Below, piece after piece: positions 1-11,302 of a DNA stretch of 64,000 nt. The notes beneath the pieces were generated by a model. The model was not told where the DNA came from, ran no database searches, and saw nothing but the letters and a program-made list of their open reading frames with translations. The position numbers and the translations under genes are program-made. The stretch is from the NCBI GenBank assembly GCA_022605955.1, contig JAKCOZ010000006.1:744001-808000 (forward strand). Direction: 5' to 3'. Origin of the DNA: Rallus limicola. Its lineage: Eukaryota > Chordata > Aves > Gruiformes > Rallidae. Each line of letters starts with the position of its first letter. Within the stretch, counting starts at the first letter, position 1.

Positions 1-533
1 ACCCCCTGCCATGGGAAGAGACACCCTCACCAGACCAGATTGCCCCCAAAGGCGAATCCAACCGGGCCTTGAACATCTCCAGGGATGAGGCTTCCACAGC
101 CTCTCCGGGCAGCCTGTGCCAGGGCCTCACCCCCCTCAGAGTAAAGAATTTCTTCCTAAAGTCTTAACCTATCCCTGCCCTCTTCCAGCTGAAGCCATCA
201 CCCCTTGTCCTGTCCCTGCACTCCCTGGTGACCAGCCCCTCTCCCACTCTCCTGTAGGACCCCTTTAGGGATTGGTTGGCTGCAATTAGGTCTCCCTGGA
301 GCCTTCTCTTCTCCAGGCTGACCCAGCCCAACTCTCTCAGCCTGTCTTCACAGGAGAGGTGCTCCAGCCCTCTGATCATCTCTGTGTCCTCCTCTGGACT
401 TGCTGCAACAGCTCTGTGTCCTCCTTGTCCTGGGGACTCCTGAGCTGGAGGCAGCGCTGCAGGGGGTGTCTCATGAGAGCAGAGCAGAGGGGCAGAACCA
501 CCCCCCAGACCTGCTGGCTACTCTGTTCTTGAT
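1..533 (-). mobile_element. CR1 LINE 3' fragment, G4
   Basis: This is the 3' UTR and C-terminal ORF2 remnant of a CR1 element, read on the minus strand and cut by the window edge at its 3' side. The G4 signature, a CACCAGACCAG block and the GTAAAGAATTTCTTCC segment are visible. The reverse strand keeps broken CR1 C-terminal peptide such as RLRELGWVSLEKRRLQGDL. It ends at about 533 in the DNA that would encode the LLAS region. It is non-functional. Confidence 0.92.
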
Positions 534-756
534 CTGTTTTGGCTGGTTCAGTAAACTAGAGGGTACAGGAAAGTCTGAACCTGTCTCAGCTTGTTTGGTG
601 CAGAAGGTAAACATTGAGGTTACTGAAATGAAACATTCTTTATCTCTTTTTGCACTTGGATTTGGCAGTATTTTGCATCCCCAAATACGTGTGTTCCTGC
701 TTTTAAGTTTTCTGTAACAGCTGTGTGAGTGGAGAGCTCAGAGGGACAGCAAGACA

Positions 757-1255
757 GAATCATGGAATTGGACGGGCTCGAAGGGACCTCCAGAGATCAT
801 CAGGTCCAACCCCCCTGCCAAAGCAGGGTCCCTAGGACAGGTCACACAGGTCGGTGTCCAGACAGGGCTGGAATCTCTCCAGAGAAGGAGACTCCACACC
901 CCCCTGGGCAGCCTGGCCCAGGGCTCCCTCACCCTCACCAGGAAGAAGTTCTTCCCCAGATTGGTGTGGAACTCCCTGTGCTGCAACTTGAGGCCATCGC
1001 CCCTTGTCCTGTCCCCACAGACACTGAGAAGAGGCTGCCCATGTCCCCCTGTGTCCCACCCTTCAGCTATTGATAACCATTGATCAGATCCCCTCTCAGG
1101 CTGCTTCTCTCCAGGCTGAACAGCCCCAGCTCAGCCTTTCCTCACAGGGGAGATGCTCCAGGCCTTTCATCATCTCCCTGTCCCTCCTCTGGACTCTCTC
1201 CAGGAGATCCCTGTCTTTTTTTATCCCAAGGAGCCCAGAACTGGACACAATACTG
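757..1255 (-). mobile_element. CR1 LINE 3' fragment, G1
   Basis: The 3' end is at about 757 (AATCATGGAATTGG) and the truncated 5' end is near 1255. The segment carries the G1 3' UTR and the end of ORF2, including the block that encodes the [12 protein letters not shown] motif. The direct 8-bp tail repeat is reduced to one degraded unit. Confidence 0.93.
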
Positions 1256-2046
1256 AGGGCAAGAAGACAAGCCTTCCTAAAACCCCCACACTTTGTTGGA
1301 AGTTATTTTTCTTAACGCAGCAGCAATAACAGCAACCACAGAGAGCAAAGTAGTCGGGTGCCGTTGAGCTTTATTGACACCAGTGATTCCTGGGAGTAGA
1401 AGATGTGGAGTAGAAAGCAATTTCAAGAGCTGTTTGAAATGCAGCGTATGGATCTGTTTGTCGTGTGATCCATCTAACCATCAAAACCCAGGCAGAGAAT
1501 TTGTAGAGGCTTGATGGCTTGTTTCCTCCGTGGAGAGGCACTTCAAAGGCTGCCGTACAAGTGGTTGACATTCTTCTTCACAGGGATGTTGTTGTTCCAG
1601 GAGATCCATGAATGCAACGCTGGTTACAAGTTCTTTGGGGAATTTAAGGGTTCGATTCTTTCATTTACACCAGCGTGGAACTGGATAGGAATGTAATGAC
1701 TTGAGCTTTTCTAGTCTGGGTAGACATCCAAAGGAAAAATTAATTTGATGGGGTTTATGAAAATTAAGGTCAGAAAGGAATATTAGATCATCTGTGCTAA
1801 TTACAAGTAAATTAGTGCAAATTCTGAGTATTAAACTTAATACACACTTTCAGGCCTTACGGGCTAAACTCTCTCACAATTAAGTGATGGGAGAGAAGTG
1901 TTTTAATTGCCAAGTCTGCTTTGATGGGGCTTTACTGAAGGTTTAGTTGAGTGCAGTTCATGTGCAGCAGAGGAAGAGGAAAGGGAGATTCCTTCCTTCC
2001 TGGACATAATCTCATATTCAGACTGATCCTGAGAATACTCAGATTT
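1256..2046. other. Non-CR1 interval
   Basis: I recognise no gene here. On the minus strand an AATAAA signal lies near 1367-1374. Two short open stretches precede it, one with the text FPKELVTSVAFMDLLEQQHP at about 1560-1650, but they have no initiation or splice context that I can defend. It could be an old 3' exon, a degraded processed copy or chance. Confidence 0.4.
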
Positions 2047-2587
2047 ATCCTTCCTCCCCCTCTACTCTGTTCTGGTCAGGCCCCACCTGGAGTATTGTGT
2101 CCAGTTCTGGGCTCCCTGGGATAAAAAAGACAGGGATCTCCTGGAGAGAGTCCAGAGGAGGGACAGGGAGATGATGAAAGGCCTGGAGCATCTCCCCTGT
2201 GAGGAAAGGCTGAGTGAGCTGGGGCTGTACAGCCTGGAGAGAAGCAGCCTGAGAGGGTATCTGATCAATGGTTATCAATAGCTGAAGGGTGGGACACAGG
2301 GGAAAATGGCCAGCATCTTCTCAGTGTCTGTGGGGACAGGACAAGGGGCGATGGCCTCAAGTTGAAGCACAGGGAGTTCCCCACCAATGTGGGGAAGAAC
2401 TTCTTCCTGGTGAGGGTGAGGGAGCCCTGGGCCAGGCTGCCCAGGGGGGTGTGGAGTCTCCTTCTCTGGAGAGATTCCAGCCCTGTCAGGACACCGCCCT
2501 GTGTGACCTGTCCTAGGGACCCTGCTTTGGCAGGGGGGTTGGACCTGATGATCTCTTGAGGTCCCTTCAAACCCCTATGATTCTGTG
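2047..2587 (+). mobile_element. CR1 LINE 3' fragment, G1
   Basis: The sequence starts inside ORF2 at the CTCTGGTCAGGCCCCACCTGGAG-type block and runs through the whole G1 3' UTR to CCCCTATGATTCTGTG. The translated remnant shows the CR1 hallmark of a [11 protein letters not shown] stretch followed by [16 protein letters not shown], with frame breaks. The tail has a single octamer. Confidence 0.94.
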
Positions 2588-2897
2588 CATGTTGGGCACT
2601 ATGGTCTGGCATGCCTGAGAAGGGGTTTCCACAGAAGTCACCCCAGAACACTGATTCTCTGTCGTTATAGTTGTCTTTTTAGGTAGCTGCAGGGTGTGGT
2701 TAGATTGTCCTTAGCCTCCTCTTGGGCAGATGAAACAAACTTGGCTTCCTCAACTTTTTCTCCTAAGTCCTGTGCTGTGTGCCCTGATCACCTTGGTACC
2801 TCTCTGCTGAGTTTCCATTGGTTTGATTATCCAGCCAGGTTCTGCCTCACCAGTGCCAAGTCAGGGGCCAATAATGACTGAATGACTCCAAGATGGG

Positions 2898-3038
2898 TGG
2901 TGAGGTTAATGTTCCAGAAGGACCTGGACAGGCTGGAGAAGTGGGCCCAGGGGAATCTCACGATGTTCAAGAAAGCCAAGGCATGGATGGCCCTGCCCCT
3001 GGTTCAGGACAACCCCCGTTATCCATACATGTCCCTGC
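2898..3038 (+). mobile_element. Old CR1 reverse-transcriptase C-terminal fragment
   Basis: The plus frame reads FQKDLDRLEKWAQGNLTMF, then NNP-like text (DNPRYP). This matches the CR1 thumb-region pattern 'DL.RL..WA..N.MKFN..KC.VLHLG.NNP'. No 3' tail is attached. It is a short, diverged internal piece left by decay or deletion. The boundaries are approximate. Confidence 0.7.
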
Positions 3039-3621
3039 TGGCCACCCCTCTTCTGATGGAATACATAGCAGTAATCGGGATGTTTTTCTTTTTACAATCC
3101 TTTTGTCAGGAAAGGGGGGGCAGCTGTTCAGCCTCAGAGGTCAGCCCAGGAAGAGGGTCTGCTCCTTAGACATGTGTTCCTCATTTGCTTGGCATTTTTG
3201 ACACCGCTTATTACGACGGCGTGCAGCTGCTAGTTCCCAACATCTTGTTTCAGCACGGTAGGGATTGAATTGGAAGAGAGAAATGGCAAAAAAAACCCTG
3301 TTACTGGAACCTTACACTGTGGCTTGCACGTGTTAGTAAGTTGTGTGGGGAAATGTGCTCCTAAGACTCAACAGATCCTGCTTAATTACCATTTGCCTTT
3401 ATAGCTTTATTAAAACACAACTTGAGTGTGTTTGAGTCCAGAAGGGTTGATCAGTGGTGCTTGTGACTGGCTGCACCTGGGTTTTACTGTAATTCCCTGC
3501 CTGTTATTTATGGTTCATGGTGTGCAGTGTGTGTGACCCAAGTTTTGTTGGCACAGGCATTGGGGGATAGCGATGTAGGTTGTGGAAGAGACATGCAAAG
3601 GAGACTTGCAGCATGGCATAA
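3039..3621. other. Non-CR1 interval
   Basis: No gene is recognised. A short CpG-containing block at 3201-3240 (around TTATTACGACGGCGTGCAGC) stands out against AT-rich flanks. It may be a small conserved element, but the sequence alone does not show this. Confidence 0.3.
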
Positions 3622-3692
3622 GGAACAGGGAGTTGGAACTCTATGATCCTTGGGGTCCCTTCCAACCCAGACCAGTCTATGATTCTATGATA
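3622..3692 (+). mobile_element. CR1 LINE extreme 3' end, G2
   Basis: Only the last ~70 bp of a G2 element is present: GTTGGAACTC, CTTGGGGTCCCTTCCAACCC, then ATTCTATGAT. It is a severe 5' truncation typical of target-primed reverse transcription. Confidence 0.9.
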
Positions 3693-3856
3693 AAAGGTAT
3701 GGTTATCAGTCAGCTATGAGAAGTGCAAGCCCTGAAAGAGTAGGTTCTCATTTCTGTAATAACAGGAGCGCTTTCACTGTGTGATTAACAGTGCGAGTCC
3801 AGAAGTAGAAAGCCAAGAAAATACCATGGCTTCAAAGAAAAGCTTTGGCTTTTTCT

Positions 3857-4335
3857 GTAGAACTGTTGGAGAGGGTTCAGGGGAGGCCACGAAGATGATC
3901 CGAGGGCTGGAGCAGCTCCCCTACAGAGAGAGGCTGAGGGAGCTGGGCTTGTTCAGCCTGGAGAAGAGAAGGCTGTGGGGGACCTCATTGCAGCCTGCCA
4001 GTCCCTGAAGGGAGCAGAGAAACAGGAGGGGAATCAGCTTGTTAAAGGGCAGAGACTGGCAGGACAAGGGGGCTGGAGTGAAGCTGAAGGAGGGAAGGGT
4101 TAGAGGAGAGATTGGGGGGAAGTTCTTTGCAGAGAGAGTGGTGAGGGGCAGGAACAGGCTGCCCAGAGAGGGGGTGGGTGCCCCATCCCTGGAGGTGTTC
4201 AAGGCCAGGTTGGATGGGGCCCTGGACAACCTTGTGTAGCTCCAGGCCTGGAGGTTGGTGGCCCTCCCTGTGGCAGGGGGGTTGGAACTGTGTGAACCTT
4301 GGGGTCCCTTCCAATCCAGACCAGTCTGTGATTCT
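3857..4335 (+). mobile_element. CR1 LINE 3' fragment, G2
   Basis: It starts in ORF2 (peptide remnants [20 protein letters not shown] and [16 protein letters not shown]) and runs through GGCCTGGAGGTTGGTGGCCC to the tail GTCTGTGATTCT. The remnant of the final ORF2 motif, FAERVVRGRNRLPREGV, is readable, followed by the UTR. Confidence 0.95.
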
Positions 4336-4951
4336 TGCAATAATAAAGCCGGTGCACCAGGTAGATGGAGTTTCTGACTCCTGGGTGTTTGTGACCTACT
4401 TAGAAGCAGAATGTTTTAAAAGAGACTGTTTGTTCGATACTCAATTACTATTTTTTTTTTTATAAATTATACTGCATTTGGGTTTAATATAATCCTCTGA
4501 ACATGGACTAATAGCTAAACATTCTCTACAGAAAATGTCATCAGTTTCTGTTGTCTTAATTCTTTCTGCTACCAAGTACTTGCGATGTTCCTTCTCTTCC
4601 TGTCGCACCCCCTACCGCCCCAAAACCCCATAACCTTTTCTGTCATGTATCTAATATTTTATAGAGCAATCACAAAGGATAGTAAATTGACTAAAACATA
4701 ATATCCTTGGCAGGATTTCCCTTATGACTAAATTCAATATGAACAAAGAGGACAAGGGCAAATAACTTCACTTATTCAGGTCATTTTTCATAAGAATCAT
4801 AAAAGTTAGATAGAAAAAAAAAAAGCCTATTAGGTTCTCTCTCCTCTCTTCCATCTTGCAAGTTCTGGGTTGTTCTTTACAGTAACCTTGCGAAATTTTA
4901 CTTGTCCAAATGGAAGAATGATAATCAGCCTGCTGATTGTTATTATTTGTA
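4336..4951. other. AT-rich non-CR1 interval
   Basis: AT-rich DNA with short T and A runs. No gene, RNA or further repeat is recognised. Confidence 0.4.
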
Positions 4952-5471
4952 CTGGGCACTGGTGAGGCTGCACCTCCAGTGCTGGGTCCAGTTCTGGGCT
5001 CCTCAGCATCAGAAGGACATGGAGGTCCTGGAGCGAGTGCAGAGAAGGGCAACCAGGCTGGGGAAGGGGCTGGAGGGCAAATCCTCTGAGGAGCAGCTGA
5101 GGGAGCTGGGGGTGTTGAGCCTGGAGAAGAGGAGGCTGAGGGGAGACCTTCTCAGCGCCTCCCCTGCCCTGCCAGGAGGGTGCAGAGAGGTGGGCGCTGG
5201 TCTCTTCAGCCAGGGGACAGGAGATGGGACAAGGGGCAGTGGGCTCAAGCTGTGCCAGGGCAGGGTCAGCTCAGCTGGGAGGGCAAAGTTCTTCCCTGGC
5301 AGAGTTGTGGGGCTGTGGCACAGGCTGCCCAGGGAGGGGGCTGAGTCCCCACCCCTGGGGGTGTTTAACAGAGGGGTAGATGAGGTACTTATGGATCTGG
5401 TTTAGCATAGGACAGGGACGGTTGGACTTGATGATCTTAAAGGTCTTTTCCAACCTTATGGTTCTGTGATT
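4952..5471 (+). mobile_element. CR1 LINE 3' fragment, G3
   Basis: This copy has an unusually open ORF2 C-terminus. The frame from about 4902 to 5405 is uninterrupted and reads [19 protein letters not shown], then [19 protein letters not shown], then FFPGRVVGLWHRLPREGAE and LGVFNRGVDEVLMDLV before its stop. The first ~50 bp of that open frame lie in non-CR1 flank. The 3' UTR is short, with TCTTTTCCAACC and one GTTCTGTGATT octamer. The open frame points to a comparatively young copy. Confidence 0.95.
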
Positions 5472-6269
5472 ATTTTATATTTTTTAGAGTAGAAAAGGAT
5501 AGATTTTTTTTTTCATCTGGGCTGGCAAAATGATTCTTACGCTTCTACAAGTCTCATTTCTTTCATTTCAACGACTGTCTCCTTTTCAGTAGTTTTATGT
5601 TCCACGTCTTGAAATGCTCTGATCTTATCATCAGGCATGTTTCCTACTCTTTGGCCTCCCTTTTTAATTCCACCCCGTTATTCTAGTCGTTCAAGTATTG
5701 GAAGAACCCTGAGGCTATCTGTAACAATTTCACCCCATTGTGTTTCTGCCCTTCAAGTGCTTGCCAGGATTAATGTACGAACAACAACAGATTGTTCTTC
5801 CTGGATAGTGGGAAATGTTTATAGTGCTCTTCAGATTAAAATAATATCAAATCCTCTTAAAGATAGGTTCCCCCCTCCCCATCAAGAGAGCTACCAGGGA
5901 AGTACATACAACATGACTTTAAAACACCCAAAACAATATAAAGAAAGCCTCTTAGCATGGGAAAAGAATGTGGATAATTGGATAGAAGCTCATCAGCACG
6001 GCAGTTATGAAGCTTTGTCGCAAGCACGGTGAACCCCACATGCTGGTTTTAATTGCTGTGCAGCTAACAAGCTTCTCCCAGGAGTGAAGAAAGGAATGGA
6101 ATGGGTTTGGTGTGTGTTGCTCTGAATTACAGTTGCAGCAGTAGCATTACCATCTCCAAAATGCTAAAAATAATACGAGGCTTTGGAAGGAATTCATGGA
6201 TGAGAAGTGTATCCGCTTATCTGCTGGTGAAAAAGTCACCCAGACAGTGATTTCTTCAGCCACTAATTG
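5472..6269. other. Non-CR1 interval with an unassigned open frame
   Basis: A plus-strand frame stays open over 5637-6032 (131 codons, ending HGSYEALSQAR). I cannot relate it to a family and see no convincing splice or start context, so I treat it as chance. No repeat is recognised. Confidence 0.3.
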
Positions 6270-6810
6270 AAGCCCCATCTGGAGTCCTGTGTCCAGAGCT
6301 GGGGCCTGCAATACAAGAAGGATGTAGAACTGTTGGAGAGGGTTCAGAGGAGGCCACAGAGATGATCAGAGGGCTGGAGCAGCTCCCCTACGGAGAGAGG
6401 CTGAGGGAGCCGAGCTGGTTCAGCCTAGAGAAGAGAAGGCTGTGGGGGGACCTCATTGCAGCCTGCCAGTCCCTGAAGGGAGCAGAGAAACAGGAGGGGA
6501 ATCAGCTTGTTCAAGGGCAGAGACTGGCAGGACAAGGGGGCTGGAGTGAAGCTGAAGGAGGGAAGGGTTAGAGAAGATAATAGGGGGAAGCCTTTACAGA
6601 GAGAGTGGTGATGAGGGGCTGGAACAGGCTGCCCAGAGAGGGGGTGGATGCCCCGTCCCTTGAGGTGTTCAAGGCCGGGTTGGATGGGGCCCTGGGCAAC
6701 CTTGTGTAGCTCCAGGCCTGGATGTTGGTGGCCCTGCCTGTGGCAGGGGGGTTGTAACTCTGTGATCCTTGAGGTCCTTTCCAACCCAGACCAGTCTGTG
6801 ATTCCATGAT
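6270..6810 (+). mobile_element. CR1 LINE 3' fragment, G2
   Basis: It begins at GGAGTCCTGTGTCCAGAGC in ORF2 and continues to GTCTGTGATTCCATGAT. It contains the whole G2 ORF2 end and UTR, with frameshifts after the [18 protein letters not shown] segment. Confidence 0.95.
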
Positions 6811-7618
6811 GGTGGTGTTATGGTCAGTTCTATCTGGTGAAATGCCAGATCTCGTCTTGTTGCTAAGAAAAAGAAATACAGGTTGTCATGCTTGATCCAG
6901 TGGGGATGCGTATTGTGTCGTGGGGAAATGGGGAATTTCTAGGGTTTGATGGAGTAAAATTGTTTGGCACAATTTTTGAGCAATGAGGTGTGATCCTGTG
7001 CCAGCAGGACCGAGGATGACACACGTGGATCTTCATCTCTCCAGTACTTCAACTGTACATTACTAGGGGTTAAATTTTGGAGGGAGAAGAAGGGAAAGGA
7101 CGGTGGCTGGCTCAATCTGGGAGGGGGGAATTAGATGTCTTAGTCTGTTAGCATCTTAAAATAAGACACAGCATGTATCCTTAGCATCTTAAAAACATCT
7201 TGGCATCTTGTATTTGGACCTTTCCAGCCTCTGTTGGGTTCCTGCATGACTGTAAACTCTTGGGTAACGTTAGGAAAATCAGGCAAGGCTCTAATTTATG
7301 AACAGGAGTCGTATTGAATGTGACAGGGAAAACAACTGAAAATTAGGATACACAGAATGAACGTTTGTGAAAGCAGCAGAGGGTTCTTGGAAGCTGATTG
7401 TGTGTCTTGCAATGAAGGGAAAGAAACCTTTAATATTCAACAACACATCTTTTTGGGGTAATTCTTCTTATGATACACATTGTTTATATTGCAGTTGAAA
7501 AAGATACAATTTGAGCTCAGGTCTCTTAGTCAGATGTGTAAGAAAACCATGTTTTATATGTAACAGCTTATACAGCTCCCTTCCCCTGCCTCCTTACACA
7601 TCATGTCAGAAAAGGGGT
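6811..7618. other. Non-CR1 interval
   Basis: Unique-looking AT-rich DNA. I see no gene or repeat. Confidence 0.4.
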
Positions 7619-8173
7619 GGCCAGCAGGGACAGGGAGGGGATTGTCCCTCTCTACTCTGCCCTCCTGGAGTCCTGTGTCCAGAGCTGGGGCCCCAACACA
7701 AGAAAGATGTGGGAATGTTGGAGAGGGGTCAGAGGAGCCACAGAGATGATCAGAGGGCTGGAGCATCTCCCCTCTGAGGAAAGGCTGAGTGAGCTGGGAG
7801 TGTTCAGCCTGGAGAAGAGATGACTAAGGGGAGGACCTTATTAATGTTTATAAATATTTTAAGTATGGGACACAGGGGGAAATGGCCAGCTCCTTATCAG
7901 TGTCTGTGGGGACAGAAGAAGGGGTGGTGGCCTCAAGTTGGAGCACAGGGAGTTCCACACCAATCTGGGGAAGATCTTCTTCCTGGTGAGGGAGCCCTGG
8001 GACAGGCTGCCCAGGGGGGTGTGGAGTCTCCTTCTCTGGAGAGATTCCAGCCCTGTCTGGACACCGACCTGTGTGCCCTGTCCTAGGGACCCTGCTTTGG
8101 CAGGGGGGTTGGACCCGATGATCTCTGGAGGTCCCTTCCAACCCCTGTGACTCTGTGAGTCTGTGATTCTGTG
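7619..8173 (+). mobile_element. Mosaic CR1 fragment: G2-like 5' part, G1 3' part
   Basis: The first ~130 bp follow the G2 text (AGAGCTGGGG, CACAAGAAAGATGTGG, GTTGGAGAGGGGTCAGAGG). From about 7750 the copy follows G1, through AGGAAAGGCTGAGTGAGCTG and the G1 UTR, to tandem GTGATTCTGTG octamers. It could be a recombinant element or an intermediate subfamily that I am splitting artificially. Confidence 0.85.
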
Positions 8174-8543
8174 AACTATGGGGTGGAATAAAACTATGCC
8201 ATCCTTTTGTTTGCCCTCCATAAAATACACGTATGGAAGGGTGGCCATGTAGAGACTTGCAATAAATTAATCTTGTTTGCAAAAGTGCTGTGATTATACA
8301 GTTCTCCTGCCAATTTGGCACAGGAAGACAGGGAAAATCTCAAGTGGAATGTTTTCCCCATCCATGAAAAGAATTTCTGTGTGAGGTTTTCTATTTTTCC
8401 CCTTTTAGCTTGAATGTAATAATCTGATTGGCAAACCTTTTTAAGAATGAACCGCGTAGCTTACGGCGTGAAACGATTCCCTATAGAGGAGTTATCATTT
8501 TTTGCATCTATGGGGGGGAAAAAAAGGAAACTGGGTGATTATC
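8174..8543. other. Non-CR1 interval with small CpG cluster
   Basis: No gene is seen. Five CpG dinucleotides fall within 8451-8476 (ACCGCGTAGC, TTACGGCGTGAAACGATT), which is unusual for otherwise CpG-poor surroundings. Confidence 0.35.
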
Positions 8544-8640
8544 TAGGCCTGGAGGTTGGTGGCTCTGTCTGTGGCAGTGGGGTTGGAACTCTATAATCCT
8601 TGGGGTCCCTTCCAACCCAGAGCAGTCTATGATTCTACGC
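8544..8640 (+). mobile_element. CR1 LINE extreme 3' end, G2
   Basis: About 97 bp of G2 3' UTR: GGCCTGGAGGTTGGTGGC, CTTGGGGTCCCTTCC, then CTATGATTCTACG. It is 5' truncated within the UTR. Confidence 0.93.
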
Positions 8641-9722
8641 TAAGGTCTGCTGGGTTATCCTGTTTGGTGATCTGCAGTGACCTGGAAGGAGTCCAGTTGG
8701 TGTGTCTCCTTTGCTACGAGTGCTGTGTTTCTTCATCTTTTAACTTAATTCCTTCTCTCAGTGGCAGCTGTTTAATTCTTCTGCCAAAGATAGTTGAGGT
8801 TTTTTTTTTGGGTGGGTGGGTGGAAAGATCTGCAAAGGAGGGAATTGTTTAGAATATTTTGGGTCTAAACTTAGATGATGGTGGTGATCACTGGTTCCAT
8901 TTTTAGCCTGGCTTCCTAAAGAAATGAGGCTTATGCAGCAGTGACATCTGTTAGTCTGCTGCTTCCTCTCAGATTTTGAGTGCATGGGTCAACTTCAACC
9001 AAATTTTGATAGAAAAACAAGTTTTCCTCCCATTTTTGACGTTTGGTGGCTGGTGACATTTGAGGAAGAGCAGAATTTTGAGTTCTTTTGACCTCCTGAG
9101 TACAGGTACTAGCAGAGGGGATTGGGAGAGAGAGGGTGGCCTTGCAAAGCAGGGGAGCAAGAGAGGGGGCGAAAACTGGTTCTCTCACTGTTTGGTGACC
9201 TGTGATATGACTGTCAGAGTAGAAAATAAAAAAAATGGAAAAAAACAGATTACATTAGTTCCCTGAGTCAAAGAGTCACTAGGTAGGCTCCCACCAGAGA
9301 GCCTACCTAGTCTTCTCCTGCTCTGTTCCTACCTTTCCTTGTGCTGCTAGCATCAACATTTGTGGATTGCTGCTACTTAGGAAGTGTTTTTTGGCCATGC
9401 TATTTGGAGCTTAGACCAGCTTAGAGCAATCCTGAAGCTGAAACCCAGAGAGGTGGTGATGGGGGAAATCTGTTTGTGGCACAAGTCGTCCCTTCTGTCC
9501 CACAAAAGCCCCTTTGACTTAATGAGCCTGGCTTTGGGCAGGATTAGTCCTGCTGGCTGTGCAAGTTGAGTGTGATCCAACTGAGTGAGGAAGTGTTACT
9601 GGGAGAGGAGTATCAGACAGCATCTCATGGTGGTTCAGTAAAGAGGTTGGTGGAATCTTGTAGAGCCTCCCAGCTTGAGTCCTCTTGTTGACTCTGCTAC
9701 TTTGTTCCACACCACCCAACAT
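8641..9722. other. Non-CR1 interval
   Basis: About 1.1 kb with no recognisable gene. A T-run followed by GGGTGGGTGGGTGG lies near 8804-8822. An 8-bp inverted match (CTAGGTAGG / CCTACCTAG) at 9280-9310 forms a possible small hairpin. Confidence 0.4.
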
Positions 9723-9950
9723 CTTAGACTGGATATTAGGGAAAATTTCCTCACCAAAAGAGTGGTGAAACATTGGGACAGCTTGTCCAGGGAGGTTATG
9801 GAGTTGCCATCCCTGGGGCTGTTCAAAAAAGAGGTAGACGTGGTTCTTCGGGAGATGGTTTACAGACTACAGTGGTGTAGAGGTGATGGTTGGACTTCAT
9901 GATCTTGAAGGTCTTATCCAACCTTGATGATTCAATGATTCTGTGATTCT
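9723..9950 (+). mobile_element. Old CR1 LINE 3' fragment
   Basis: A diverged copy. It begins at a GACTGGATATTAGGGAAAA block and encodes the CR1 end motif DIRENFLTKRVVKHWDSLS, then PSLGLFKKEVDVVLREMV. The UTR has GGTTGGACTTCATGATC and TATCCAACC, with a degraded octamer tail. Confidence 0.9.
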
Positions 9951-10496
9951 CATGCTAATCCACAGCTGGTGAAAACCACTTTCTGCAGCTTCCACCGTCA
10001 AGCAGGGTTTGTGGGCATGCATTCCACCAGCCATGGGAAAGTGGCAAGCCTATGTCTTTGGAAATCATAGCCTGCTTGGAGAATAAAAGCTGTGGCACTA
10101 GTTTTGGAGAAGTCTTTGACCCTATTTGTGGTGTGGTAGATGTACAGAAATGTTTTAAGGGGCTCTTAAGACATTTGCAGTAGCATGGGGAAATGCTATG
10201 GCTGCAGAGAGTTCTTTAAGATGCCCTCCTGTAGTCTACAGGGAGCTCCTGGAGCAGAGGAATAAACTAGTGACCTGGAAAAGGACAATGAAAGGAGTTA
10301 GATTAGTCTGCTCAACAAGGAACGCCATCGTGGGATTTATTTTGATTCCTGTGAAAGTACCAGCCTGAAACACTTTATACAGCAAAATATGGTGGTTTTT
10401 AGGTAGAGAGAAAAATGCTTTTGCAGGGGGTGGGAGATATATATATTTTGTAACTGGGTGGAGAATCTGTGAGTGCTTTATTTAGCAGCACTCATG
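9951..10496. other. Non-CR1 interval
   Basis: No gene or recognised repeat apart from a short ATATATAT run at about 10438-10446. Confidence 0.4.
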
Positions 10497-10736
10497 CCAG
10501 TTCTGGGCTCCCTGGTGTAAAAAAGACAGGGATCTCCTGGAGAGAGTCCAGAGGAGGGACAGGGAGATGATGAAAGGCCTGGAGCATCTCCCCTGTGAGG
10601 AAAGGCTGAGTGAGCTGGGGCTGTTCAGCCTGGAGAAAAGAAGCCTGAGAGGGGATCTGATCAATGGTTATCAATAGCTGAAGGGTGAGACACGGGGACA
10701 TGGCCAGCCTCTTCTCAGTATCTGTGGGGACAGGAT
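10497..10736 (+). mobile_element. CR1 LINE G1, 5' half of an interrupted copy
   Basis: G1 ORF2 end from CCAGTTCTGGGCTCCCTGG to GTGGGGACAGGA. It is then interrupted by a G2 element and resumes at 11060 with AAGGGGTGATGGCCTC, exactly where an intact G1 would continue. Confidence 0.93.
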
Positions 10737-11059
10737 AAACAGGAGGGGAATCAACTTTTTGGAAGGGTAGACAATGGCAAGACAAGGGGGGTGTATTAAA
10801 GCTGAAGGAAGGAAGGTTTACATTAGATATTAGGGGGAAGTTTTCTACAGAAAGAGTGGTGAGGGGCTGGAACAGGCTGCCCAGAGAGGGGGTGGGTGCC
10901 CCATCCCTGGGGGTGTTCAAGGCCAGGAGGTTGGATGCGGTTCTGGGCAACCTTGTGTAGCTCCAGGCCTGGAGGTTGGTGGCCCTGGCTGTGGCAGGGG
11001 GTTGGAACTGTGTGATCCTTGGGGTCCCTTCCAACCCAGACCAGTCTGTGATTCTATGA
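10737..11059 (+). mobile_element. CR1 LINE G2 nested inside G1
   Basis: A 5'-truncated G2 copy starting at AAACAGGAGGGGAATC and ending in CCAGTCTGTGATTCTATGA, in the same orientation as its host. The 5' junction shares ACAGGA with both elements. A GATA/GACA pair flanks it, which may be a 4-bp target duplication. It must be younger than the G1 host if it is a simple insertion. Confidence 0.92.
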
Positions 11060-11302
11060 CAAGGGGTGATGGCCTCAAGTTAGAGCACAGGAAGTTCCAC
11101 ACCAATCTGGGGAAGAACTTCTTCCTGGTGAGGGTGAGGACAGGCAGCCCAGGGGGGTGTGGAGTCTCCTTCTCTGGAGATACCCAAGACCCATCTGGAC
11201 ACTGAGCTGTGTGACCTGTCCTAGGGAGCCTGCTTTGGCAGGGGGGTTGGACCCGATGAGCTCTGAAGGTCCCTTCCAACCCCTATGGTTCTATGATTCT
11301 GT
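11060..11302 (+). mobile_element. CR1 LINE G1, 3' half of an interrupted copy
   Basis: This resumes the 10497-10736 copy at AAGGGGTGATGGCCTC and ends with CCCCTATGGTTCTATGATTC. A small deletion removes part of the GAGCCCTGGGACAGGCTG block near 11138. Confidence 0.93.

Noticed and set aside
1367..1760. Minus-strand AATAAA with short open stretches upstream as a terminal exon
   Set aside because: All frames contain stops near the putative acceptor and no protein is recognised. Kept only as a note.
5637..6032. 131-codon plus-strand open frame
   Set aside because: No recognisable domain, no supported splice or promoter context, and it is unique-looking DNA. A frame of this length can occur by chance in 64 kb.
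8804..8822. GGGTGGGTGGGTGG as a G-quadruplex
   Set aside because: Only three full GGG runs plus GG, so it does not meet the four-run pattern.
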